NCBI GenBank assembly: GCA_020852555.1
Contig: JADZAQ010000119.1
Coordinates: forward strand, 1-41,491
DNA: 41,491 bases
Direction of reading: 5' to 3'
DNA from: Burkholderiales bacterium
Lineage (GTDB): Bacteria > Pseudomonadota > Gammaproteobacteria > Burkholderiales > Casimicrobiaceae
In this document: positions 8,881-16,485 of the stretch, in pieces
Layout: every line of letters begins with the position of its first letter
Numbering within the stretch: the first letter of the stretch is position 1
The notes under the pieces: generated by a model
What the model was told of the DNA's origin: nothing
What the model saw: only the letters and a program-made list of their open reading frames with translations
The model's database searches: none
Position numbers and translations under genes: made by a program

Positions 8881-10056
8881 TCAGCGCTGCGGGGTGGCGA
8901 GTTGCGCTTCGGCGAGTGCCACCCAGTAGGCGGCGCCGATGGCGAGCGCGTCGTCGTTGAAGTCGTAATGCGGGTTGTGCAGCGTGGGCGTCGTGCTGTC
9001 ACGCTTGGTGCCGAGCCAGACGTAGCAGCCGGGCTTGGCCTGCAGCATGTACGCGAAGTCCTCGGAGCCCATCGACGGCGTGGGATCGGTGTCGACGTTG
9101 GCCGCGCCGACGACCGCACTCGCCGCGGCGAGCGCGTGGCGCGTCTCCGCCTCGCTGTTGACGGTCGCCGGATAGCGCCGCTCGTAGCGCAGGCTCGCAC
9201 TCATGTCGAAGGTGGCCGCGATCCCGGCGACGATGCTGCGCATGCGCGCTTCGATCGTGTCCTGCACCGCCGGCAGGAACGTGCGCACGGTGCCGCGCAG
9301 CACGACCTCCTCCGGAATCACGTTCCAGGTGTCGCCGCCGTGGACCTGGGTCACGCTGACCACGCCGGCGTCGAGCGGGTGGAGGTTGCGGGCGACGATC
9401 GTCTGCAGCGCATTGATGACGTGCGCCGCGAACGGCATCGGATCACGCCCGAGATGCGGCATCGCGGCGTGCGCGCCGCGGCCGGTGGCGACGATCTCGA
9501 AGATGTCGTAGGCGCCCATGATGGGGCCGGGGCGCAAGGCCATCGTCCCCAGCGGCAGCTCGGGCCAGTTGTGCAGGCCGTAGACCGCCTGCATCGGAAA
9601 GCGCGCGAAGAGCCCCTCCTCGACCATCACCCGGCCGCCGCCGTCGTTTTCCTCGGCGGGCTGGAAAATGAAGTACGCGGTGCCGTCGAAGCGGCGCCGC
9701 TGGGCGAGCGCCTGCGCCGCGCCGAGGAGCATCGTCATGTGACCGTCGTGGCCGCAGGCGTGCATCCTGCCGGCGTGGCGCGAGGCGTGCGGGACGCCCG
9801 ACTTCTCCGCGATGTGCAGCGCATCGAGATCGGCACGCAGGCCGATCGCGCGCTCGCCCGCGCCGCAACGCAGGACGCCGACCACGCCGGTGCCGGCGAG
9901 TCCGGTGTGCACCGTGAGTCCGAAGGTCGCGAGCTTGTCGGCGACGAAGGCGCTGGTCGCGGTCTCCTCGAAGGCGGTCTCGGGATGCGCGTGCAGGTGC
10001 CGGCGCCATTCGCGCATCGCGCCGTCGAGCGCGCGGACTTCGTGGGGAAGGTTCAT
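8881..10056 (-). CDS. M20-family amidohydrolase (hippurate hydrolase-like)
   Basis: A 391-residue cytosolic metallopeptidase-fold amidohydrolase of the HipO/IAA-amino acid hydrolase group (M20D), which removes acyl groups from N-acyl amino acids. The metal-binding motif HACGHDGH is at residues 99-106 and the catalytic/metal Glu pair FQPAEE at about 131-136; GRGAHAAMPHLGRDP marks the dimerisation domain, and PSMGSEDFAYML the C-terminal metal ligand region. I start it at 10056 (MNLPHEVRAL), as the sequence before that is not family-like; GGGGAAGG-type purines lie just upstream. It is divergent from glpD with a 124-bp spacer. The true substrate cannot be told from sequence. Confidence 0.92.
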   Translation of the reverse strand: MNLPHEVRALDGAMREWRRHLHAHPETAFEETATSAFVADKLATFGLTVHTGLAGTGVVGVLRCGAGERAIGLRADLDALHIAEKSGVPHASRHAGRMHACGHDGHMTMLLGAAQALAQRRRFDGTAYFIFQPAEENDGGGRVMVEEGLFARFPMQAVYGLHNWPELPLGTMALRPGPIMGAYDIFEIVATGRGAHAAMPHLGRDPMPFAAHVINALQTIVARNLHPLDAGVVSVTQVHGGDTWNVIPEEVVLRGTVRTFLPAVQDTIEARMRSIVAGIAATFDMSASLRYERRYPATVNSEAETRHALAAASAVVGAANVDTDPTPSMGSEDFAYMLQAKPGCYVWLGTKRDSTTPTLHNPHYDFNDDALAIGAAYWVALAEAQLATPQR

Positions 10057-10180
10057 GGCGGGTCGTGCCGGTGGGCCGGGAAACGGCGATCGTAGCCTAT
10101 CCGGTAGAATCGGGCGCCCCCGGACGTTGCCTGCCGCTTCGCGCCCTTCCGACGTTGCCTCCGTTCTTGCTGCCCCTTCC

Positions 10181-11695
10181 GTGAACGCCCCGATCCACGA
10201 TCTCCTCGTCATCGGCGGCGGGATCAACGGCGCCGGCATCGCGCGCGACGCGGCCGGGCGCGGGCTGTCGGTGCTGCTCGTCGAGCAGGGCGATCTCGCC
10301 TGCGCGACGTCGCAATGGAGCAGCAAGCTCATCCACGGCGGCCTGCGCTACCTCGAGTACTACGAATTCCGTCTCGTCGGCGAGGCGCTGGCCGAGCGCG
10401 AGGTCATGCTCGCCATCGCGCCGCACCTCGTGCAGCCGCTCGCCTTCGTGCTGCCGCACGAGCCGCACCTGCGTCCCGCGTGGATGATCCGCACGGGGCT
10501 CTTCCTCTACGATCATCTCGGCGGGCGCAAGACGCTCCCGAGTTCGTTCGGGGTGAACCTGACCGGCACTCCGTACGCGGCGGGCCTGAAGACGCGGTTT
10601 CGCAAAGGGTTCGTCTACTCCGATGCGCGCGTCGACGATGCGCGGCTCGTCATCGCCAATGCGCTCGATGCGAAGGCGCGCGGCGCCGACATCAGGGTGC
10701 GCACCCGGCTCACCGGCGCCCGGCGCGAGGGAACGCTGTGGCGCGCCACGCTCGCCGGTGCCGACGGCACCACGACCGAGGTGAGCGCACGCGCGCTCGT
10801 CAATGCCGCCGGGCCGTGGGTGAAGGAAGTCCTCGACCTCGTGCGACCGGAAAGGCCCGGTGAGGGCAACGTCCGCCACGTGAAGGGCAGCCACATCGTG
10901 GTGCCACGCGTGCACGCCGAAGCGCACGCCTACATCCTGCAGAACGCCGATAATCGCATCGTCTTCGTGATCCCGTACCAGGATCGCTACTCGCTCATCG
11001 GCACCACCGACATCACGGTCGAAGACTACGCGCACCCGCGCATCTCCACCGAGGAGACGCGCTACCTGCTCGATCTCGTCAATACGTACCTCGAGCGGCC
11101 GCTCAGCGAGCGCGACATCGTGTGGGACTACAGCGGCGTGCGTCCGCTGTACGACGACGGTTCGGCGAATCCCTCCGCGGTCACCCGCGATTACGTGCTG
11201 AAGGTCGATGCGCTGCCCGGAGTGCCCGGCCCCGACCGCGCACCGGTGCTCTCGTCGTTCGGCGGCAAGATCACGACGTATCGCAAGCTCGCCGAGCACG
11301 CCTTGCAGGAGTTGGCCCCGTATTTTCCAGGAATGCAGGGCACGTGGACGGCGACGGCTCCGCTGCCGGGCGGCGACCTGCCGCGGCGCGATCCGGCGGC
11401 GTGGGAGAGCGAGCTGGTCCGCCGCTATCCGCGCTTGCCGCGCGAGGTCTTGCACGGACTCGCGTACCGGCACGGCACGCGCGCGCTCGCGATCCTCGCC
11501 GACGCGCAGGCGCCCGACGATCTCGGTGCCGACTTCGGCGCCGGGCTCACCGCGCGCGAGGTCGACTACATGGTGCGCGAGGAATGGGCGCGCACCGCCG
11601 ACGACATCCTGTGGCGGCGCACCAAGTGCGGCCTGCCGATGACGCCCGCGCAGCGCGATGCGGTGGCGGCGTATCTTGCGAAAGGACGCGCGTGA
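10181..11695 (+). CDS. glpD: Aerobic glycerol-3-phosphate dehydrogenase
   Basis: A 504-residue FAD enzyme bound to the inner face of the membrane, oxidising sn-glycerol 3-phosphate to dihydroxyacetone phosphate and passing electrons to quinone. The N-terminal dinucleotide-binding fold is LLVIGGGINGAGIARDAAGRG (residues 8-28), followed by the signature SQWSSKLIHGGLRYLEYYEF. VKGSHIVVPR, FVIPYQDRYSLIGTTD and SSFGGKITTYRKLAEHAL are all GlpD hallmarks. The GTG at 10181 places the FAD motif at the usual distance from the N-terminus. A TAGAAT hexamer at 10105-10110 could be its -10, but no convincing -35 goes with it. Its stop overlaps the next gene by 4 bp (GTGA). No glycerol kinase or uptake gene is in view. 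Confidence 0.95.
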   Translation: MNAPIHDLLVIGGGINGAGIARDAAGRGLSVLLVEQGDLACATSQWSSKLIHGGLRYLEYYEFRLVGEALAEREVMLAIAPHLVQPLAFVLPHEPHLRPAWMIRTGLFLYDHLGGRKTLPSSFGVNLTGTPYAAGLKTRFRKGFVYSDARVDDARLVIANALDAKARGADIRVRTRLTGARREGTLWRATLAGADGTTTEVSARALVNAAGPWVKEVLDLVRPERPGEGNVRHVKGSHIVVPRVHAEAHAYILQNADNRIVFVIPYQDRYSLIGTTDITVEDYAHPRISTEETRYLLDLVNTYLERPLSERDIVWDYSGVRPLYDDGSANPSAVTRDYVLKVDALPGVPGPDRAPVLSSFGGKITTYRKLAEHALQELAPYFPGMQGTWTATAPLPGGDLPRRDPAAWESELVRRYPRLPREVLHGLAYRHGTRALAILADAQAPDDLGADFGAGLTAREVDYMVREEWARTADDILWRRTKCGLPMTPAQRDAVAAYLAKGRA

Positions 11696-12279
11696 AACGG
11701 ATCTGCCTTTTCTGCGGCTCGAGCGCGGGTACGCGGCCAGTGTACGCGGCGACCGCGGCGGCGTTCGGCCGCGTGCTCGCCACGCACGGCGCCACGCTCG
11801 TCTACGGCGGCGGCAGCGTCGGCCTCATGCACGCCGCCGCCGAGGCGGCGCTGGCGGCGGGAGGGCAGGTGATCGGCGTCATCACCGAGCAGCTCATGGT
11901 GCGCGAGGTCGGACACCCCGGATTGACGAAGCTCACGGTGGTGCCAACGATGCACGAGCGCAAGGCGATCATGGCCGATCACGCCGACGCTTTCGTCGCC
12001 TTGCCGGGCGGCTTCGGGACTTTCGACGAGTTCTGCGAGATGGCGACGTGGAACCAGCTCGGCATCCACGTGAAGCCGCTCGTCATGGTCAACGTCGAGG
12101 GCTATTTCGACGGCTTTTTGATGCAGGTCGACCGTGGGGTCGCCGACGGATTCCTCCGGCGCGAGCACCGCGCGATGATCGAAGTGGTCGCCGCGGTGGA
12201 CGACGTGTTCCCGGCGCTCGCGCGCTGGCAGACGTCGCCCGCGGCGGCGTGGCTGCGCGCGCGGCGGGACGCGGCGTGA
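11692..12279 (+). CDS. LOG-family protein (cytokinin riboside phosphoribohydrolase-like, TIGR00730 type)
   Basis: A 195-residue Rossmann-fold protein of the LOG family. Characterised members hydrolyse nucleoside 5'-monophosphates, releasing the base from ribose 5-phosphate, including cytokinin precursors. Hallmarks: CGSSAGTRPVYAA near the N-terminus, YGGGSVGLMHAAAEAAL (38-54), the HERKAIM substrate motif (89-95) and the PGGFGTFDE motif (105-113). The GTG start overlaps the glpD stop by 4 bp, and its own stop overlaps the next gene by 4 bp, so the three genes are translationally coupled. Why it is tied to glpD is not clear from sequence; older annotations call such proteins lysine decarboxylases, which is wrong. 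Confidence 0.9.
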   Translation: MKRICLFCGSSAGTRPVYAATAAAFGRVLATHGATLVYGGGSVGLMHAAAEAALAAGGQVIGVITEQLMVREVGHPGLTKLTVVPTMHERKAIMADHADAFVALPGGFGTFDEFCEMATWNQLGIHVKPLVMVNVEGYFDGFLMQVDRGVADGFLRREHRAMIEVVAAVDDVFPALARWQTSPAAAWLRARRDAA

Positions 12280-13085
12280 CGCGGCAGGCGAAGGTCATGC
12301 AACCGCTCGCCACGATGCCCGCCGCGGTACGCCAGGGCGTCCGCGGGGTCTTCGCCGACATCGACGACACGATCACCTCGCACGGGACGCTCACCCCCGA
12401 CGCCTACGCGGCGCTCGCCCGCCTGCGCAGCGCGGGCAAGCTGGTGATCCCGATCACCGGCCGCCCCGCGGGCTGGTGCGACCACATCGCGCGCATGTGG
12501 CCGGTCGACGCGGTGGTCGGCGAGAACGGCGCTTTCTTCATGCGCTACGACGCAAAGCGCCGCAAGCTCGAGCGGCGCTTCATCGTCGCCGACGCCGAGC
12601 GGCAGGCGCAGCGCGCGCGCCTCGCGGCGATCGCAGAAGCGATCCTCGCCGCGGTGCCGGGGACGGCGCTCGCCTCCGACCAGCACTACCGCGAGTGCGA
12701 TCTCGCCATCGACTTCTGCGAGGACGTGCCGCCGCTGCCCCGCGGGGAGGTCGATCGCATCGTCGCGCTGATGCAGGCGCAGGGCATGACCGCCAAGGTG
12801 AGCTCGATCCACGTCAACGGCTGGTTCGGCAGCTACGACAAGCTCGGGATGACGCGCACGCTCCTGCGCGAGGTCTTCGCGGTCGATCTCGACCGCGAGC
12901 GCGAGCACTACGTCTTCGCCGGCGACTCGCCCAACGACGCACCGATGTTTGCGTACTTTCCCAACGCCGTCGGGGTGGCCAACGTGCTGCCGTTCCTCGA
13001 CCGCATCGCGACCCCGCCGCGATGGATCACCACGCGCGAGGCGGGCGCGGGCTTCGTCGAGCTCGCCGATTTCCTGCTCGGGTAG
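12276..13085 (+). CDS. HAD-superfamily IIB phosphatase
   Basis: A 269-residue Cof/SPP-type HAD hydrolase, a cytosolic magnesium-dependent phosphatase. Motif I is FADIDDTITSHG (nucleophile is the first Asp of DIDD), motif II is IPITGRPAGW, and motif IV is FAGDSPNDAPMF, which supplies the metal-binding acids. The cap domain between them (about residues 85-185, QHYRECDLAIDFCED) resembles the sugar-phosphatase branch (sucrose-6-phosphate and mannosyl-3-phosphoglycerate phosphatases). The GTG at 12276 overlaps the LOG gene by 4 bp; an ATG at 12298 is out of frame with motif I only if miscounted, so the GTG or a nearby in-frame start is possible. Substrate unknown; the sugar-phosphate class is inferred from the cap. 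Confidence 0.85.
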   Translation: MTRQAKVMQPLATMPAAVRQGVRGVFADIDDTITSHGTLTPDAYAALARLRSAGKLVIPITGRPAGWCDHIARMWPVDAVVGENGAFFMRYDAKRRKLERRFIVADAERQAQRARLAAIAEAILAAVPGTALASDQHYRECDLAIDFCEDVPPLPRGEVDRIVALMQAQGMTAKVSSIHVNGWFGSYDKLGMTRTLLREVFAVDLDREREHYVFAGDSPNDAPMFAYFPNAVGVANVLPFLDRIATPPRWITTREAGAGFVELADFLLG

Positions 13086-13106
13086 CGCCGGCGCGGGTTT
13101 TCCGAG

Positions 13107-14393
13107 TCACTTCCGCGCCGGCAGCAGCGTCATCCCCGCGAAGCGCGCGTCCTCGCCGAGCGCGTCGGCGATGCGCAGGACCTCGTTCCATTTGGCGAGG
13201 CGCTCGCTGCGCGCGAACGAGCCGACCTTCAATTGGCCCGCGTTCCAGCCGACCGCGAGGTGGGCGATCGCCACGTCCTCGGTCTCTCCCGAGCGCGCCG
13301 AGACGATGGTCCCGAAGCCCGCCGCCTTGCCGGCGTCGAGCGCGGCCTTGGCCTCGGTGAGCGTGCCGGCCTGGTTGATCTTGATTAGCACCGCATTGCA
13401 CGCGCCGTCGGCCGCGGCCTGCGCCACGCGGTCGGCATTCGTGGTGAGGAGGTCGTCGCCGATCACCTGCACGCGGTGGCGCGCGGCGCGCGTGAAGGCG
13501 ATCCAGGCGTCGCGGTCGTCCTCGGCGAGCGGATCCTCGATCGACACGATCGGGTAGCGCTCGATCCAGTCGAGGAGCATCTCGCTCATCCCCGCGCTGT
13601 CGAGTTCGCGGCCCTCGAGGCCCAGCGTGTAGCGGCCGCCGCGGCCGAACTCGGAGGCGGCGATGTCGAGCGAGAGCGCGACGTCGCCCCCCGGGTGGCA
13701 GCCGGCGCGCTCGATCGCGCGCACGGTGGTCTCCAAGGCCTCCTCGTTGCTCGCGAAGACCGGCCACCAGCCGCCCTCGTCGGCGACCCCGGCGAGGCGC
13801 CCGCTCTCGCGCATGAGCTCGCCCGCGGCTCGGTACACCTCGGCGATCATGGTGAGCGCGTCGTCGTAGCTCCAGGCGCCCACCGGCATCACCATCAGGT
13901 CCTGGATGTCGATGCGTCGCTCGGCGTGCGCGCCGCCGCCGAAGATCTGCACCTCCGGCATCGGCAGCGTGACGGGGTTGTCGCCGGCGAGGTGCTGCCA
14001 CAGCGGCATGTCGAAAGCGCGGGCGGCGGCCTGCGCGACGGCGAGCGAAACGGCGACCGTCGCGTTGCCGCCGAGCTTGCCCTTGTTGGGCGTGCCGTCG
14101 AGCTCGATGAGCTTCGCATCGATGTCGGCCTGCTCCATCGCGTCGGCGCCGAAGAGCGCCCGGGCGATCGGTCCGCGCACGTTGGCGATCGCCTGTGCGA
14201 CGTCGTAGCCGCCCAAGCGCGTGCCGCCGTCACGCAGGTCGATGGCCTCGGTCGATCCCCGCGAGGCGCCGGCCGGCGCGATCCCGCGGCCGATCGCCCC
14301 GCCGGCCAGCGTCACTTCGGCTTCCACCGTGGGGCGGCCGCGCGAGTCGAAGACCCGGCGGGCGTGGACGCGGGTGATGGAGGTGGGGATCAT
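13107..14393 (-). CDS. Divergent enolase-like protein (phosphopyruvate hydratase family)
   Basis: A 428-residue member of the enolase family, which normally interconverts 2-phosphoglycerate and phosphoenolpyruvate. Catalytic lysines (Lys338 in LIKINQAGTL, Lys389 in QLKVG), the acidic pair (Glu185, Glu206) and magnesium ligands (Asp243, Glu286, Asp313) are present. However, the usual SHRSGETED motif reads SARSGETED, so the conserved active-site His is Ala366. The lid loop reads PAGASRGSTEA instead of the common PSGASTGSREA, the GDEGGFAPN motif reads ADEGGWWPV, and NGGEHADNN reads GGGAHAERR. It sits convergent to the HAD phosphatase (21-bp gap), not beside pyrG/kdsA as housekeeping eno often is. 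It is best seen as a paralogue with altered activity or specificity; classical enolase activity is not excluded. Confidence 0.85.
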   Translation of the reverse strand: MIPTSITRVHARRVFDSRGRPTVEAEVTLAGGAIGRGIAPAGASRGSTEAIDLRDGGTRLGGYDVAQAIANVRGPIARALFGADAMEQADIDAKLIELDGTPNKGKLGGNATVAVSLAVAQAAARAFDMPLWQHLAGDNPVTLPMPEVQIFGGGAHAERRIDIQDLMVMPVGAWSYDDALTMIAEVYRAAGELMRESGRLAGVADEGGWWPVFASNEEALETTVRAIERAGCHPGGDVALSLDIAASEFGRGGRYTLGLEGRELDSAGMSEMLLDWIERYPIVSIEDPLAEDDRDAWIAFTRAARHRVQVIGDDLLTTNADRVAQAAADGACNAVLIKINQAGTLTEAKAALDAGKAAGFGTIVSARSGETEDVAIAHLAVGWNAGQLKVGSFARSERLAKWNEVLRIADALGEDARFAGMTLLPARK

Positions 14394-14637
14394 CGATGGC
14401 TCAGCGGACCGATGGCGAAGGATAATCGCCGTCGCCGGCCGAGTGCACGAAGTGTGTGCACACTGTCACTATATTGCAGATCCGATAGCGGACCCGCGGA
14501 CGGGGCTCCGCGTGCTTGACCGGGCCTCGTCACCCTCCGACCGCGCGCGTCATCCATTGCCGATTCATGTTGCACATTTGCGCTACATGATCGAGAATCG
14601 ACCCTGCGGACTTTTGGACAATGAAAGGTGGGGGCCG

Positions 14638-14904
14638 ATGATTACGGTGACGATTCGTCGTCAGGGCGGAGCAGCGGTGGTGACGATCCCATCGGACGTC
14701 TTGCGCATGCTGGATATCGAGGTCGGTGCGACGCTACAGTTGGAGGTCGCGGGCGGCGCCATCACGGCCCGTCCGATCAACGGCAAGAAGCGTTATACGC
14801 TCGACGAACTGCTGCGCGGCGTCACGCCCGAGGCGATCGAGGAACTCAATGCCGCAACCGCCGCGTCGCGCAAGGGCGCTCCCGCAGGGCGTGAGATCGC
14901 ATGA
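14638..14904 (+). CDS. MazE/AbrB-type antitoxin
   Basis: An 88-residue SpoVT/AbrB swapped-hairpin DNA-binding antitoxin. The N-terminal half ITVTIRRQGGAAVVTIPSDV-LRMLDIEVGATLQLEV is the AbrB fold; the C-terminal tail (YTLDELLRGVTPEAIEELNA) is the flexible part that should wrap the toxin. The ATG at 14638 follows an AGGTGGGGG purine run. It overlaps the toxin gene by 4 bp (ATGA), the normal layout for such pairs, and would repress its own promoter. The 244-bp spacer back to the enolase gene holds a perfect palindrome GTGTGCACAC at 14454-14463 and no gene; the palindrome is too far upstream to assign to either gene. Confidence 0.88.
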   Translation: MITVTIRRQGGAAVVTIPSDVLRMLDIEVGATLQLEVAGGAITARPINGKKRYTLDELLRGVTPEAIEELNAATAASRKGAPAGREIA

Positions 14905-15263
14905 TCCGACGGCAGATTCCTTGCCGTGGAGACATTTACTGGATCGATCCGAATCCGGTTGCCGGTCGCGAGATGAAGGACCGGCACCGATTCGTGGTGA
15001 TCACGCCACGCGAAATCAATGCGTTGGGCACCGCGATGACCGTGCCAATCACCGGGGGCGGAGCGTTCGCGCGTGACACGGGACTCACCGTACCCATCAC
15101 CGGCCACGACACCACCGGCGTGGCCGTCTGCAATCAGGTGCGCAGCTTCGATCTCCAGGCGAGAGTCGGCGCCGGTACCGCACGGTACGTGGAGACGCTC
15201 GATACGACGACCGCCGGGGAGATCGTTGCCCGCGTCCTCAGCGTGATCGACCCGGCCGGCTGA
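14901..15263 (+). CDS. MazF/PemK-type endoribonuclease toxin
   Basis: A 120-residue toxin of the MazF/PemK/ChpB family, which cleaves single-stranded RNA at short sequence motifs and stops growth when freed from its antitoxin. Family marks are the N-terminal RGDIYWIDPNPVAGREMKD with the catalytic-loop region, RHRFVVITP, the Thr/Ser core VPITG, and CNQVRSFD in the second half. Length is normal. It is translationally coupled to the MazE-type antitoxin upstream. It closes the pair; the next gene is 163 bp away beyond a long inverted repeat. Confidence 0.9.
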   Translation: MIRRQIPCRGDIYWIDPNPVAGREMKDRHRFVVITPREINALGTAMTVPITGGGAFARDTGLTVPITGHDTTGVAVCNQVRSFDLQARVGAGTARYVETLDTTTAGEIVARVLSVIDPAG

Positions 15264-15296
15264 GCCGCCGCTGCGCCGGGTGGTCGGGCCCGTCCA

Positions 15297-15342
15297 GAAG
15301 CCGAATCCTCCGACAGGCACAGGACTTGCGTGATTCGGCTTC
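15297..15342. repeat. 11-bp perfect inverted repeat after the toxin gene
   Basis: GAAGCCGAATC (15297-15307) and GATTCGGCTTC (15332-15342) are exact reverse complements separated by 24 nt. It could form a hairpin ending the toxin-antitoxin transcript, though there is no T run, or serve as a protein-binding site. A second, shorter inverted repeat (GGTGGA at 15379-15384, TCCACC at 15394-15399) lies just before the next gene. Confidence 0.6.
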
Positions 15343-15426
15343 CACGATGCATCAGGATTGCTGACCAGCGCCTTGACCGGTGGATGTAACCGGTCCACCC
15401 ATCATCGAGCGTTCCCGGAGGTCTCC

Positions 15427-15663
15427 ATGACCCGCTACGGCTTTTCGATTCGCACGCGACACGGCCAGAAGGTCGACCACATCCTCATCATGGCGTCGAC
15501 GCAGGACGACGCCGAGCGCCGCCTGCGCCAGATGTACCACGCCTGCGTGATCGAGGCCTGTGCGCGGCACGCGGTGACGCCCCGGCCCGAGGTCCTCGAC
15601 GTCGACAGCGTGATCGGCCTCATCAGCGCCGGCGCGTCAGCGCAGGAGCCCGGCACCCACTAG
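15427..15663 (+). CDS. Small protein of unknown function
   Basis: A 78-residue soluble protein with no family I recognise. The ATG follows GGAGG 6 bp upstream, a strong ribosome-binding site, which supports it being real. It begins MTRYGFSIRTRHGQKVDHI, has a central predicted helix (TQDDAERRLRQMYHACVIEA) and an acidic C-terminal stretch; there is no membrane segment or signal peptide. Its last 27 bases overlap the 3' end of the convergent ParA gene. It may be regulated by the inverted repeats just upstream. No function is proposed. Confidence 0.7.
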   Translation: MTRYGFSIRTRHGQKVDHILIMASTQDDAERRLRQMYHACVIEACARHAVTPRPEVLDVDSVIGLISAGASAQEPGTH

Positions 15664-16401
15664 CTCGTCGTACAGCGCCGCGTAGTCGTGCGCGCCGCGG
15701 CTGTCCGGCGCGTGGCGGAAGATGTCGAGCTCCACCGCCGGGCTCTCGGCGAGCTTCACGTTCTCGCGGACCCTGGTCGCACAGATCTCGTCGGCGCGCA
15801 GGACCTCGCGCATCCGCACCTCGACAGCGTCGCTCATGCGCCGTCGCAGGTCGTAGCGAGTGAGCACATACCGACGCGGCAAGCGGCGCTTCAGCACGGG
15901 GTCGAGCGCGTTGAGCGCGCGCTCGACCTGCAGGGCGCCCTGCAGCGAGAGGAAGTCCGCCGAGACCGGGATGAGCATCAGAGTCGCCGCGAAGATCGCG
16001 TTGAGCGAGAGCACGTTGAGCAGCGGGCAGCAATCGATCACCACCGGTCCAGGCGTGGCGTCGGGAGCGTGGAGCGCCTGACGCAGGCGGGTGACGACGT
16101 TGACCCCCTTGCCGAGCAGTGTATCGAGCTTGGCCAATTCGAGGTGCGCCGGCAGCAGGATCACGCCGCTGCGGGTGACCTGCGCGATCTCGTCGAGCGG
16201 TCGCTGACGGACGAAGAAGCTGTAGATCGTGTCGTCGGCACGGGCCGCGTGGACGCCGAAGACGTGCGAGAGATGGCACTGCGGGTCGAGGTCGATGGCG
16301 AGCGGGCGCTCCTTGCGTTGCGCCATCGCGGCGAGCAGGTTGAGCGCGGTCGTGGTCTTGCCCACGCCGCCCTTCTGGTTGAACACCGCCACGATCGCCA
16401 C
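15637..16401 (-). CDS. Orphan ParA/Soj-family ATPase
   Basis: A 254-residue ParA-type ATPase, a class that uses the nucleoid as a track to position DNA, protein complexes or organelles. The deviant Walker A KGGVGKTT is at residues 10-17 with both signature lysines (Lys10 and Lys15). Walker A' is AIDLDPQCHLSHVFG, and the Walker B region is PVVIDCCPLLNVLSLNAI. The start is GTG at 16401, two codons before the conserved IVAVFNQKGG. There is no N-terminal helix-turn-helix and no ParB or parS-like gene beside it, so chromosome segregation is unlikely; its cargo is unknown. The 3' end overlaps the 78-aa gene by 27 bp on the other strand. Confidence 0.9.
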   Translation of the reverse strand: MAIVAVFNQKGGVGKTTTALNLLAAMAQRKERPLAIDLDPQCHLSHVFGVHAARADDTIYSFFVRQRPLDEIAQVTRSGVILLPAHLELAKLDTLLGKGVNVVTRLRQALHAPDATPGPVVIDCCPLLNVLSLNAIFAATLMLIPVSADFLSLQGALQVERALNALDPVLKRRLPRRYVLTRYDLRRRMSDAVEVRMREVLRADEICATRVRENVKLAESPAVELDIFRHAPDSRGAHDYAALYDELVGAGLLR

Positions 16402-16485
16402 GTGAGCGAGAATAGCGCAGGTCGCGCCATCGTCGTTTGTCTTGCATGCCCGCCGCGACCGTCATTCCCCCTTCGAGGACCCCGC

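Noticed and set aside
6006..8960. Long plus-strand open frame of 984 codons across fbpB and fbpA
   Set aside because: It is an out-of-frame shadow of fbpB and an antisense shadow of fbpA; the translation is low-complexity Arg/Ala/Gly.
14454..14463. GTGTGCACAC palindrome as operator of the toxin-antitoxin pair
   Set aside because: It lies 175 bp before the antitoxin start and about 60 bp before the enolase gene, with no promoter clearly attached; it could be chance.
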